Shown here in pieces: positions 15,042 to 21,899 of a stretch of 22,602 nt of DNA. The first letter of the stretch is position 1; every line of letters begins with the position of its first letter. Below the pieces are notes generated by a model that worked only from the letters and a program-made list of their open reading frames with translations, was not told where the DNA came from and made no database searches. This DNA comes from JBEKHT01 sp049511715 (GTDB lineage Bacteria; Chloroflexota; Anaerolineae; Anaerolineales; RBG-16-64-43): NCBI GenBank assembly GCA_049511715.1, contig JBEKXU010000044.1:1-22602 (forward strand). Reading direction: 5' to 3'. Both the position numbers and the translations under genes were made by a program.

Positions 15042-15299
15042 GTCGAAGGTCACGCGCCGGCCCTCGCGCGCCGCGGCCGCGCGCAGGAGCGCTCGGATCG
15101 CATTGGCAATCCGACCGCCTTGGCCTATCACCCGGCCGCGGTCTTCCGCGCTGACCATCAGTTCCAAGTGCACATTCGGACCGCTGATCACCTCGGAAAC
15201 GCGGACCTGGGTCGGGTCCCGGACCAGGGAGCGGGCGACGTATTCCACCAGCTCCTTAAGGCCTCGGTCGCTTTCGTTTCGCAGGGGAAACATGCTCAT
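15033..15299 (-). CDS. khpA: KH-domain RNA-binding protein KhpA
   Basis: This 88-residue single type II KH-domain protein is known in other bacteria to bind many RNAs, often together with KhpB/Jag. The GxxG-loop region RVIGQGGRIANAIRALL (56-72) is intact, and the C-terminal strand RRVTFDIV is as expected. The length is slightly above the family norm because of a short N-terminal tail. ATG 15299 overlaps the rpsP stop as ATGA, so the two are translationally coupled, the classic rpsP-khpA arrangement. Confidence 0.95.
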   Translation of the reverse strand: MSMFPLRNESDRGLKELVEYVARSLVRDPTQVRVSEVISGPNVHLELMVSAEDRGRVIGQGGRIANAIRALLRAAAAREGRRVTFDIV

Positions 15300-15706
15300 G
15301 CCGCCTCAGCGGCCGTCTCAGTCTTCTTGGACTTCTTCGACTTGGCTTGACCCTTGGGCTTGGCCGTCCGGCGGGTCTTCGGGCTCACCACCCTGGCGGC
15401 CTGAGCCGTCTTGGCTTCTGCAACGAGAGCATCGAGCGATTCTCCCTGCTTGAGCCGCACGAAGCGATCCGTCGTTCCGGTTTGCTTCAACAGTTTCAAG
15501 GCGGATTCGCTCGGCTGAGCTCCCTGGCCAAGCCAGTAGAGCACGCGGGCCTCATCCAAATTGATCGTGCCCGGCTCGGTTCGAGGGTTGTACTGTCCGA
15601 GCAGCTCCAGAAAACGACCATCGCGGGGACTCTCGCGGTCGGTGGCAACCAGCCGAAAACTGACTTGATGCCTCGAGCCAACCTTCCTAAGTCGGATTCG
15701 AACCAT
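15296..15706 (-). CDS. rpsP: 30S ribosomal protein bS16
   Basis: This small-subunit ribosomal protein has a normal bS16 core (MVRIRLRKVGSRHQVSFRLV, then GRFLELLGQYNPRT, then YWLGQGAQPSESALKLLKQTG; residues 1-75). An unusual C-terminal extension of about 50 residues rich in Lys, Ala and Thr ends KKSKKTETAAEAA. Total length is 136 residues against about 80-90 in E. coli or Bacillus. AAGGAG (15719-15714) lies 7 nt before ATG 15706. It follows ffh by 113 nt and is coupled to khpA. Confidence 0.97.
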   Translation of the reverse strand: MVRIRLRKVGSRHQVSFRLVATDRESPRDGRFLELLGQYNPRTEPGTINLDEARVLYWLGQGAQPSESALKLLKQTGTTDRFVRLKQGESLDALVAEAKTAQAARVVSPKTRRTAKPKGQAKSKKSKKTETAAEAA

Positions 15707-15819
15707 GAAAAGACTCCTTCTTTAAGATGACCTGAACTCGCGCTGCTGCGGACCGGGCTTCCGGCCAAAAGGTGCGCGGGAAGGGCGCGCAGGCTGCTGG
15801 ACCCGGAACACCTCCCATT

Positions 15820-17139
15820 TTACCCGAAAACGCCGGGGAATTTCCCGCGAGCAAGCCGCGGCAGATTGCGCATTGCCTTTTGGGCCTCACGAAACTGGCG
15901 GAGGAGCTGATTGATTTCTTGAACCTGGGTACCCGACCCGCTTGCAATTCTTCGCTTGCGACTCGCATTGAGGATCTCCGGGCTTCGCCTCTCTTGGACG
16001 GTCATCGACAGCAGGATGGCTTCCATCCTTCGCATCCGGCGGTCCACCTCCTCGGGTTTGATGTTCGGCAGGCTTCCCAGAGAAGAGGTCGGAAGATTCT
16101 CCAGAATTGAACTGAAGGGCCCCAACTTTCGAACTTGACGGAGCTGGCTGACCATGTCTTCCAGGGTGAACTGCCCGGTCCCCAGCCGCTGTGCGGCGCT
16201 ATCCCTGTCCTCGGCAGCCAAGGCCTGCTCTGCTTTTTGCATCAGGCCGCGAATGTCCCCCATGCCGAGAATGCGACTGGCAAATCGCTCGGGGTCGAAT
16301 TCCTCCAAAGCCTCGACTCCCTCTCCGACCCCCACCCATCGGATCGGGACCTCGGTCACCGCTTTCATGGAAATCGCCGCCCCCCCGCGTGCATCCCCGT
16401 CCGCCTTGGTCAGGGCAATCCCCGTGAGGCCTATGGCCCGATGAAATCCCTGGGCGATATTCACGGCCTCTTGCCCGGTCATTGCGTCCGCCACCAGAAA
16501 AGATTCTGCCGGTTGAATCGAGGACTTGATTTGGCGCAGCTCGGCCATGAGCTCGTCATCAGCCTGCGCTCTGCCCGCCGTGTCGAGAATGACCACGGTG
16601 TCACCCTCGCGACGCGCGCGCTCCACGGCGGCGCGGCAGATCTCAACAGCCGATTCCCCCTCAGCAACGACCGGAACCCCGATTCTCACCGCCAACAGGC
16701 GGAGCTGCTCGGCGGCAGCCGGTCTTTGGACGTCGGCAGCCACAAGAAGAACTCGCTCGCCCTCGCGCTGGAGACGCAGCCCCAGCTTTGCGGCGGTCGT
16801 CGTCTTGCCGGAACCCTGAAGACCGACAAGGACGATGACCCGGGGCTTGGGGCCTGTCAGCGACCAACGAGAACCTGGGTCGAGTGTCCGAACCAGCTCC
16901 TCAAAGACTACCGTCAAAACCTGCTGGGACGGATTGAACGCCTTTGAAACCTCGGCGCCGACGCATCGGACCCGGATACGTTCCAGAAGCTCGTTGACGA
17001 CGCGGAAATTGACGTCTGCTTCGAGCAGGGCCAACCGCACCTGTCGCAAGGCCTGGTCCACGTCCGCGGCACCCAATCGGCCACGCCTGCGTAGCTGCTG
17101 GAATACGGATTGAAGACTCGAGGATAGACCTTCAAACAT
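15820..17139 (-). CDS. ffh: Signal recognition particle protein Ffh
   Basis: Ffh is the SRP54 GTPase that, with 4.5S/SRP RNA, binds signal sequences and delivers ribosomes to FtsY at the membrane. The N domain (1-90) precedes the G domain with G1 GLQGSGKTT (106-114), G3 DTAGR (186-190) and G4 TKAD (244-247). The methionine-rich M domain (about 300-439) carries FTLEDMVSQLRQVRKLGP and the RNA-binding NASRKRRIASGSGTQVQEIN. The length of 439 residues is normal. ATG 17139 has only a weak ribosome site (AGGG). A TTGACC-N17-TAGAAT promoter lies about 80 bp upstream, making ffh the first gene of the ffh-rpsP-khpA-rimM cluster. Confidence 0.97.
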   Translation of the reverse strand: MFEGLSSSLQSVFQQLRRRGRLGAADVDQALRQVRLALLEADVNFRVVNELLERIRVRCVGAEVSKAFNPSQQVLTVVFEELVRTLDPGSRWSLTGPKPRVIVLVGLQGSGKTTTAAKLGLRLQREGERVLLVAADVQRPAAAEQLRLLAVRIGVPVVAEGESAVEICRAAVERARREGDTVVILDTAGRAQADDELMAELRQIKSSIQPAESFLVADAMTGQEAVNIAQGFHRAIGLTGIALTKADGDARGGAAISMKAVTEVPIRWVGVGEGVEALEEFDPERFASRILGMGDIRGLMQKAEQALAAEDRDSAAQRLGTGQFTLEDMVSQLRQVRKLGPFSSILENLPTSSLGSLPNIKPEEVDRRMRRMEAILLSMTVQERRSPEILNASRKRRIASGSGTQVQEINQLLRQFREAQKAMRNLPRLARGKFPGVFG

Positions 17140-17195
17140 CGCTACGCCCTATGGCCGCGCTGGCCTTGATGTGACCGCTCCGCCTGGCGCGTGTC

Positions 17196-17212
17196 CGGTT
17201 CGGCGCGAACCG
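17196..17212. repeat. Inverted repeat at the 5' end of the ffh transcript
   Basis: CGGTTCG (17196-17202) and CGAACCG (17206-17212) are perfect inverted copies with a 3-nt loop. The predicted ffh transcript start (about 17213) lies at its edge, so it would form a 5'-terminal hairpin on the mRNA or a DNA operator. Confidence 0.45.
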
Positions 17213-17219
17213 CCGGGGC

Positions 17220-17248
17220 ATTCTATCCTTGGGAGAAACGTGGGTCAA
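17220..17248 (-). promoter_or_regulatory. Sigma-70 promoter of ffh
   Basis: On the minus strand TTGACC (17248-17243) is followed after 17 nt by TAGAAT (17225-17220). Both hexamers match five of six consensus positions. The same TAGAAT -10 is used at hppA and ndk. Confidence 0.75.
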
Positions 17249-17291
17249 GAACTCTGGCGGGCAGCCCGGACCCCTTTGGCTCCAGACTCCT

Positions 17292-17300
17292 TGTTATAAT
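17292..17300 (+). promoter_or_regulatory. Extended -10 promoter of the tRNA-Val gene
   Basis: TG-t-TATAAT (17292-17300) is a perfect extended -10 ending 9 nt before the tRNA, with no good -35. It may also serve the fusion gene downstream, for which no separate promoter was found. Confidence 0.7.
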
Positions 17301-17309
17301 CCCCCTCGC

Positions 17310-17386
17310 GGGCGGATAGCTCAGTTGGTTAGAGCGCATCTCTTACAAAGATGAGGTCGCAGGTTCAAGTCCTGTTCCGCCCACCA
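17310..17386 (+). tRNA. tRNA-Val (anticodon TAC)
   Basis: This is a complete cloverleaf: acceptor GGGCGGA (17310-17316) pairs with TCCGCCC (17376-17382), discriminator A and an encoded CCA (17384-17386). The D arm is GCTC/GAGC. The anticodon stem CATCT/AGATG holds the loop CTTACAA with anticodon TAC at 17344-17346. The T arm contains GGTTCAAGTCC. It reads valine GUA and, with a modified wobble base, other GUN codons. Confidence 0.97.
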
Positions 17387-17431
17387 CAAGGGCCGCCCGG
17401 AGACCCAGTCCATTTGACCCCGCGGCCCTTG
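17387..17431 (+). repeat. Hairpin between tRNA-Val and the fusion gene
   Basis: CAAGGGCCGC (17387-17396) and GCGGCCCTTG (17422-17431) are perfect 10-bp inverted copies around a 25-nt loop, starting at the first base after CCA. No T-run follows, so read-through into the fusion gene with RNA processing is plausible. I see no glycine-riboswitch core here. Confidence 0.5.
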
Positions 17432-17493
17432 CGCCTGCCTCCGCCTCACCATTCTTCTGGTTGGTAGTTTCACACGGCATCAAGGAGACGTAG

Positions 17494-20400
17494 ATGAAGG
17501 ACTTCCTTTTCCGAGGCTCCCTCCACGAGATCGACCCCTCCGTGGAGGAACTCATTCAGATCGAGAACGAGCGCCAGTTTCGCCGCCTGATCTTGATCCC
17601 CTCAGAGAGCTCGAGCCCGGCCGCTGTGCTGCAGGCCCTGGGCAGCCGCTTCCAGAACCTCTATGCCGAGGGCTACCCGGATGAAGCCTCTCGAGAACTC
17701 GCGGAGGCGGAAATCCTGGACTACCCCACTCGCCTCGCGGATTTTCGACGCTACTCGGATCCCCGCTACTACAAGGGAGTGGAATACGCCGATACGGTAG
17801 AGGCCCTGGCCCGCCGCCGAGTCGCCGAAGCCTTTGCCACCCCTGTCATCCCCGCGGACCAGATCCTGGTGAATGTTCAGGCGCTTTCGGGCGCGCCGGC
17901 CAATAACGCCGTCTACCACGCTCTGACCAATCCGGGGGACACGGTCATGGGGTTGAACCTGCTGCACGGCGGCCATCTGACCCATGGCTCCCCCGCGAAC
18001 CGGTCCGGTCAGTACTATCACATCGTCCCATACACGGTCGATCCCTCGACCGAGCAGATTGACTACGAGACCGTGGAAGCCCTGGCCCGCGAGCGGCGTC
18101 CCAAGATGATCATCGCTGGCTTCTCCTCCTATCCCTGGGTTCCCGATTGGAAGCGATTCCGAGAAATCGCGGACCAGGTGGGAGCCTACCTGCTTGCGGA
18201 CATTGCCCACATCGCCGGGATGGTCGCCGCCGGGGTCAATAGTTCTCCTCTCGGCTGGGCCCACGTCATTACCTTCACTACCCACAAGAGTCTGTGCGGC
18301 CCTCGCGGGGCGTGCATCCTCACCACCGACCCGGTTCTGGCCCGCAAGATCGACCACGCGGTGTTCCCCGGCGAACAGGGCGGACCCCACGTGAACACCT
18401 TGGCTGCCATCGCGGTGTCGATGCGCCTGGCTCGGACCGAACCCTTCCGGGCACTCCAGAGCCAAATCGTACGCAACGCCGCCCGGATGGCAGACCGGCT
18501 CGCACTCCAGGGCCTGCGCATCCCCTTTGGTGGGACTAACACGCATATGCTCAACGTCGACATGAAGAGCATCCGCGGACCGGACAACGCGCCGCTCTCC
18601 GGAGACATGGCGGCCCGGATTCTCGACTTGGCCGGAATTGTGCTCAACCGCAACACGATCCCCGGGGACCTGAGCGCAGCCAATCCCAGCGGCATTCGCC
18701 TGGGGACGCCTTGGGTGACCCAGCGCGGATTCCAAGAAAAGGAAATCGACCGCCTGGCCGAGATCATGGGTCGGATTCTTCACGCCAGCCAGCCCTATCA
18801 TTACTCGGGCCGCAAGGGGGAGGCCCTGCGCGCCAAGGTGAATTTCGAGGTACTGGAGGAAGCCAAGCTCGAAATACGCGACCTAGCAGAGTCTGCGGGG
18901 ATCGACTACGAGCCTACCCAGCACGGCTACCCCCATTTCTATTATCTGGATTGCCCCAAAGAGAGCCAGGGGTTCCGGGCCATCACCGTGCGCGGGCCGC
19001 GCGCGGAGGAATTCCTGTATTGGGCCACCACGAACGATGTCCATGCCCTCCGCTTGGGAGACGCCCAGCCCACCCGCGTCCCCTGCGGGAAGGAAAATCT
19101 CGAGGCCTCGCTCACGCGCGAGGCACCGGGAGTCCTGCGCTTGGTTGTGCCCTCCGCCTCCGCCAGTCTGGCGCTGGCCTGGCTGAGAGATCTTTCAGAC
19201 GGGTTTGTCGGCTTCGGGGACGACACCTACCGCAGGCTGCCGGGCCCCGGGGTCGTTGAAGACCAGGGCCCTGCCAAGCCTCCCCTCAAAGCGGGCGCCG
19301 CAGCTATCGACCCGAGTCGGCCCTACTTCCTGGGAGAGATTCCCGAAAACCTCGCGCGCCCGGCGCTTCCGGCATTCCTCTGGAAGGAGCCGGGGGAAAC
19401 TCCACTGAGGAGAACGCCACTGTTCGAGGCCCACAAGTCCCTGGGCGCCAAAATGGTCCCGTTCGCCGGATGGGAGATGCCCGTCTGGTACACCAGCGTG
19501 CTTGAGGAACATCGGGCCACACGGCAGGCCGCGGGCCTGTTTGATGTTTCCCATATGGGAGTCTGGGATGCCTGTGGGCCAACGGCCGGGGTCTTTTTGG
19601 ACGCCGTTTGCGCCAATGAGATCGGCGCCCTGGAGGTGGGTCAGTCCTTGTACGGCCAGTATCTGGGCCCGGACGGGGATGTGCTGGACGACACCATGAT
19701 CTACCGCCTCGAGGCGGAGCGCTATCTGATCGTGGTCAATGCCAGCAATGATGACAAGGACTGGACCTGGATCAATGCGGTGGCCCGCGGGGAGGTCCTC
19801 ATCGATCGCGCCCGTCCGTGGGCCACGGCCCCGGGGCGCCTGCAGGTCCGGTTGCGCAACCTCAGGGACCCGAGCGCTGGGCGCGACATGCGCGTGGACC
19901 TGGCGTTGCAGGGGCCCAAGTCGCGGCAGGTCCTCCTGGCCCTTGGGGCGGATGCGGAAACGGAGCGGCGTGTCTTGAACCTGAAGCGCACCGAGGTTTG
20001 TGCTGCGGTCCTGGGAGGCTTCGACCTGATCGCGGCGCGAACAGGATACACTGGCGAAACCATGGCTTTTGAACTCTTTGTGCATCCGGATCAGGCGGTC
20101 GCGCTGTGGGACCGCTTGATCCAGGCCGGAGCGCCTCTGGGACTGAGGCCAGTAGGGCTGGGGGCGCGCGACTCGCTGCGCACGGAGGCCGGCCTGCCCC
20201 TCTACGGCCACGAGATGGCCGGCCCGCTCGACCTCAGCGTGGCTCAATCAGGGTTCGGTTCGTATGTCAAGATCCACAAGCCCTGGTTCATTGGCCGCCA
20301 GGCTTGTCTCCTCCAGATGAAATCCTCGGCCGGGGAGGTCGCCCGCTTCCGGTTCAACCACAAGAGCGTGCGCATGGCGCACCCCGGCGACCCGGTGCTG

Positions 20401-20634
20401 GACGAGCGGGGTCGGGTAATCGGCGCGGTCACGAGCTGCGCGGTCGATGCGGAGGGCTTCCTGCTGGGGCAAGCTTACCTGGAGAGCCAGTACACCCAAG
20501 CGGACACCCCTATCGCGGTATTCCAGTCCGCCTCCGAAAAGGCGCAGAAGCCTGCTCACGACCTGCAACCTGGAGATCGGGTCACGCTCCCCGAACCGGC
20601 CACCGTCCTGCCTCGCTTCCCGGCCCGCAAGTAG
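17494..20634 (+). CDS. Bifunctional serine hydroxymethyltransferase / aminomethyltransferase (SHMT-GcvT fusion)
   Basis: This single uninterrupted 1046-residue frame joins two folate enzymes. The N-terminal part (about 12-440) is a PLP-dependent SHMT (GlyA): PSESSSP with Glu38, YAEGYP (57-62), HGGHLTHGSPAN (158-169), DIAHIAGMVAAG with Asp236, the PLP lysine in HKSLCGPRG (Lys265), and the substrate-binding Arg402 in SGIRLGTPWVTQRGF. About 27 extra residues lie between YAEGYP and RYY (91-93). The C-terminal part (about 637-1035) is GcvT, the T-protein of glycine cleavage: GAKMVPFAGWEMPVWY (651-666), LFDVSHMG (682-689), the conserved Asp pair in VLDDTMIY (730-737), ARTGYTGE (848-855) and GLPLYGHEM (900-908). 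Residues about 475-605 form a third, GcvT-like but degenerate module. ATG 17494 has AAGGAG 6 nt upstream. Both enzymes make or use 5,10-methylene-THF and glycine, so the fusion could link glycine cleavage or synthesis to serine. No gcvH or gcvP lies in the window. Confidence 0.94.
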   Translation: MKDFLFRGSLHEIDPSVEELIQIENERQFRRLILIPSESSSPAAVLQALGSRFQNLYAEGYPDEASRELAEAEILDYPTRLADFRRYSDPRYYKGVEYADTVEALARRRVAEAFATPVIPADQILVNVQALSGAPANNAVYHALTNPGDTVMGLNLLHGGHLTHGSPANRSGQYYHIVPYTVDPSTEQIDYETVEALARERRPKMIIAGFSSYPWVPDWKRFREIADQVGAYLLADIAHIAGMVAAGVNSSPLGWAHVITFTTHKSLCGPRGACILTTDPVLARKIDHAVFPGEQGGPHVNTLAAIAVSMRLARTEPFRALQSQIVRNAARMADRLALQGLRIPFGGTNTHMLNVDMKSIRGPDNAPLSGDMAARILDLAGIVLNRNTIPGDLSAANPSGIRLGTPWVTQRGFQEKEIDRLAEIMGRILHASQPYHYSGRKGEALRAKVNFEVLEEAKLEIRDLAESAGIDYEPTQHGYPHFYYLDCPKESQGFRAITVRGPRAEEFLYWATTNDVHALRLGDAQPTRVPCGKENLEASLTREAPGVLRLVVPSASASLALAWLRDLSDGFVGFGDDTYRRLPGPGVVEDQGPAKPPLKAGAAAIDPSRPYFLGEIPENLARPALPAFLWKEPGETPLRRTPLFEAHKSLGAKMVPFAGWEMPVWYTSVLEEHRATRQAAGLFDVSHMGVWDACGPTAGVFLDAVCANEIGALEVGQSLYGQYLGPDGDVLDDTMIYRLEAERYLIVVNASNDDKDWTWINAVARGEVLIDRARPWATAPGRLQVRLRNLRDPSAGRDMRVDLALQGPKSRQVLLALGADAETERRVLNLKRTEVCAAVLGGFDLIAARTGYTGETMAFELFVHPDQAVALWDRLIQAGAPLGLRPVGLGARDSLRTEAGLPLYGHEMAGPLDLSVAQSGFGSYVKIHKPWFIGRQACLLQMKSSAGEVARFRFNHKSVRMAHPGDPVLDERGRVIGAVTSCAVDAEGFLLGQAYLESQYTQADTPIAVFQSASEKAQKPAHDLQPGDRVTLPEPATVLPRFPARK

Positions 20635-20646
20635 ACGATTCCCCTG

Positions 20647-20710
20647 GACTATCGACACAACGGGGAAGGGCCAGGCCAACTGCGGTTGCCCTGGCCCTTC
20701 CGCGATAGTC
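20647..20710. terminator. Long compound hairpin between convergent genes, probable bidirectional terminator
   Basis: The outer stem GACTATCG/CGATAGTC (20647-20654, 20703-20710) encloses a 12-bp stem (20664-20675 with 20690-20701), one C-C mismatch, then CAAC/GTTG closed by the loop TGCG, a C(UNCG)G-type tetraloop in RNA. It starts 12 nt after the fusion gene stop and lies between two convergent genes. No T-run is present on either side, so termination would rely on hairpin strength or Rho. Confidence 0.65.
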
Positions 20711-20770
20711 AACTCCAAGCTGGCACTTGGCGGCTCCTAGCCTCCGGTACCGAGCCCTGGAGATGGGCTG

Positions 20771-21436
20771 CTACGAGCTGGTCCCCTGGCTGCCCGAGGT
20801 CGACCCGCTATTGCCGGAACCGCCCCCTGTCCCTGAGCTGCCCTGGCCGCTCTTGCCCTGGCTCTTCAAACCCTGCACCTGGCTGCGCACCCCATCAAAG
20901 GCCGTCTTCAGATCCTGGGACGCGCCGCGAAGCGTTTGACCCGCGTCCTTGAGATCCTTCCCCGCCTTCTGGACCGTGTTCCGCGCCTGAGCGGGATCCG
21001 TGACATTGCCGTTGTTATCAAAGCCGGCATGGGTAGTCAGAACTGCCTTCGCGTCGTTCAGATCCGCCTGGGCTCGCTCAACAGCCGCCTTGAAGCGATC
21101 GAGAGCGGCCTGGAGCGCAGAGACGTTAATATTGTGCTGGCGCGCCCAGTCAATCAGCTTCTGGACCTTCTGGATCAGGTCCTGGGCTTTTTCCAACCGG
21201 CTCTGAAGATTTGAAGCGAGGTCTTTCTCTTTTTCGAAACGCTCCTTCAGGCGCTCGTATCGCTGGGCCTGGCTGAGCTGCGGGGCGGGGGATGTCGTCG
21301 GGGTCGGCCCCTGGGCGTACACGGTCGCCGCAGGAGCGAAGGCTATGGCGAGAGCCAGGATCGTTCCTGTCGCCAGACCCCCAAGCACTGTCTTGCGCAA
21401 GAGGGTGGAGTTCCACCAGCGAGCTAGATTCTTCAT
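20771..21436 (-). CDS. Secreted helical protein of unknown function
   Basis: This 221-residue protein has a long signal peptide: a basic start MKNLARWWNSTLLRK, a hydrophobic core (17-38) and a likely signal peptidase I site after VYA (39-41). The mature part begins with a Pro/Thr linker (43-53). A long charged helical region with coiled-coil character (about 54-190; EKEKDLASNLQSRLEKAQDL, then RFKAAVERAQADLNDAKAVL, then GKDLKDAGQTLRGASQDLKT) follows, and the tail is Gly/Ser/Gln-only (about 193-221). AAAGGA (21451-21446) lies 9 nt before ATG 21436. I do not recognise a named family. It may be an exported or surface protein. No membrane anchor or catalytic motif is visible after the signal peptide. 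Confidence 0.75.
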   Translation of the reverse strand: MKNLARWWNSTLLRKTVLGGLATGTILALAIAFAPAATVYAQGPTPTTSPAPQLSQAQRYERLKERFEKEKDLASNLQSRLEKAQDLIQKVQKLIDWARQHNINVSALQAALDRFKAAVERAQADLNDAKAVLTTHAGFDNNGNVTDPAQARNTVQKAGKDLKDAGQTLRGASQDLKTAFDGVRSQVQGLKSQGKSGQGSSGTGGGSGNSGSTSGSQGTSS

Positions 21437-21899
21437 TTCCGGCCATCCTTTCTAATCCCACGCCTCTCAGCGCGGGCACTTATCCTGACCATAGGTTAAG
21501 ACGGCAGGGTTTCATGCCCATGGCCTCTTTGTAAATTTCCTGTAAACCCATGAATTGGCCCGGAATCCAGACCCGGGACGCACTTAGCCCCCAAATTGGG
21601 GAGGAGCTCGGCAGATGCGGGCACGGTGTGGGACCAGGCTGACGCTCCATCGGTGGCGGGGGGCGGCTCTCCAGAAGGCAGAGAAGGTTCGCCCTTGACC
21701 TGCCGTCGGGAGAATCAAGCCACGCCCTGAACACCCCGAGGCTCCTTGTCCCTTCTTGCCTCGAGTCTGGACGCGATCCAGGGTGTCGCATTTAATGGCG
21801 GGAGCCAGGGCAATCCCACTGGCCCTGGCCTCCCGACACCCGCCAAATTCCGAGATCAACTTGCGACCGCTCCAAACCAACCTCCTGCCTTGCGCGTGG
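21437..21899. other. Intergenic region of about 460 bp without a convincing gene
   Basis: This lies between the secreted helical protein and the orphan Ala/Pro-rich fragment. Short frames on either strand have no recognisable motif. A TTTACA direct repeat lies near 21526-21544 and the hairpin listed at 21781-21841 is the only strong structure. The promoter of the secreted-protein gene should be here, but I cannot assign it with confidence. Confidence 0.4.
21781..21841. repeat. Compound hairpin with a GCCAGGGC core
   Basis: The outer arms GGGTGT (21781-21786) and ACACCC (21836-21841) enclose CGGGA/TCCCG (21799-21803, 21831-21835) and GCCAGGGC/GCCCTGGC (21804-21811, 21822-21829), with one bulged C. 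The GCCAGG/CCTGGC core also occurs in the hairpin at 20647-20710. It lies about 60 nt downstream of the minus-strand Ala/Pro-rich fragment, where a terminator would be expected. Confidence 0.55.

Noticed and set aside
14586..15350. Plus-strand frame of 254 codons
   Set aside because: It runs antisense through rimM and khpA and into rpsP and has no recognisable domain.
17387..17493. Glycine riboswitch before the SHMT-GcvT gene
   Set aside because: I looked for one because of the gene's function. The 107-nt space is short and lacks a recognisable glycine-aptamer core; only a simple hairpin is present.
17343..17555. Minus-strand 70-codon frame ending in GGTGLEPATSSL, across the tRNA
   Set aside because: This ending is the familiar spurious 'protein' obtained by translating the antisense strand of a tRNA gene. 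The frame runs through tRNA-Val and the start of the fusion gene.
17602..18801. Long minus-strand open frame (399 codons)
   Set aside because: It is antisense to the SHMT domain, which has full homology on the plus strand. GC-rich coding DNA commonly leaves the opposite frame open.
19195..20247. Long minus-strand open frame (350 codons)
   Set aside because: It is antisense to the GcvT domain, with no recognisable motif.
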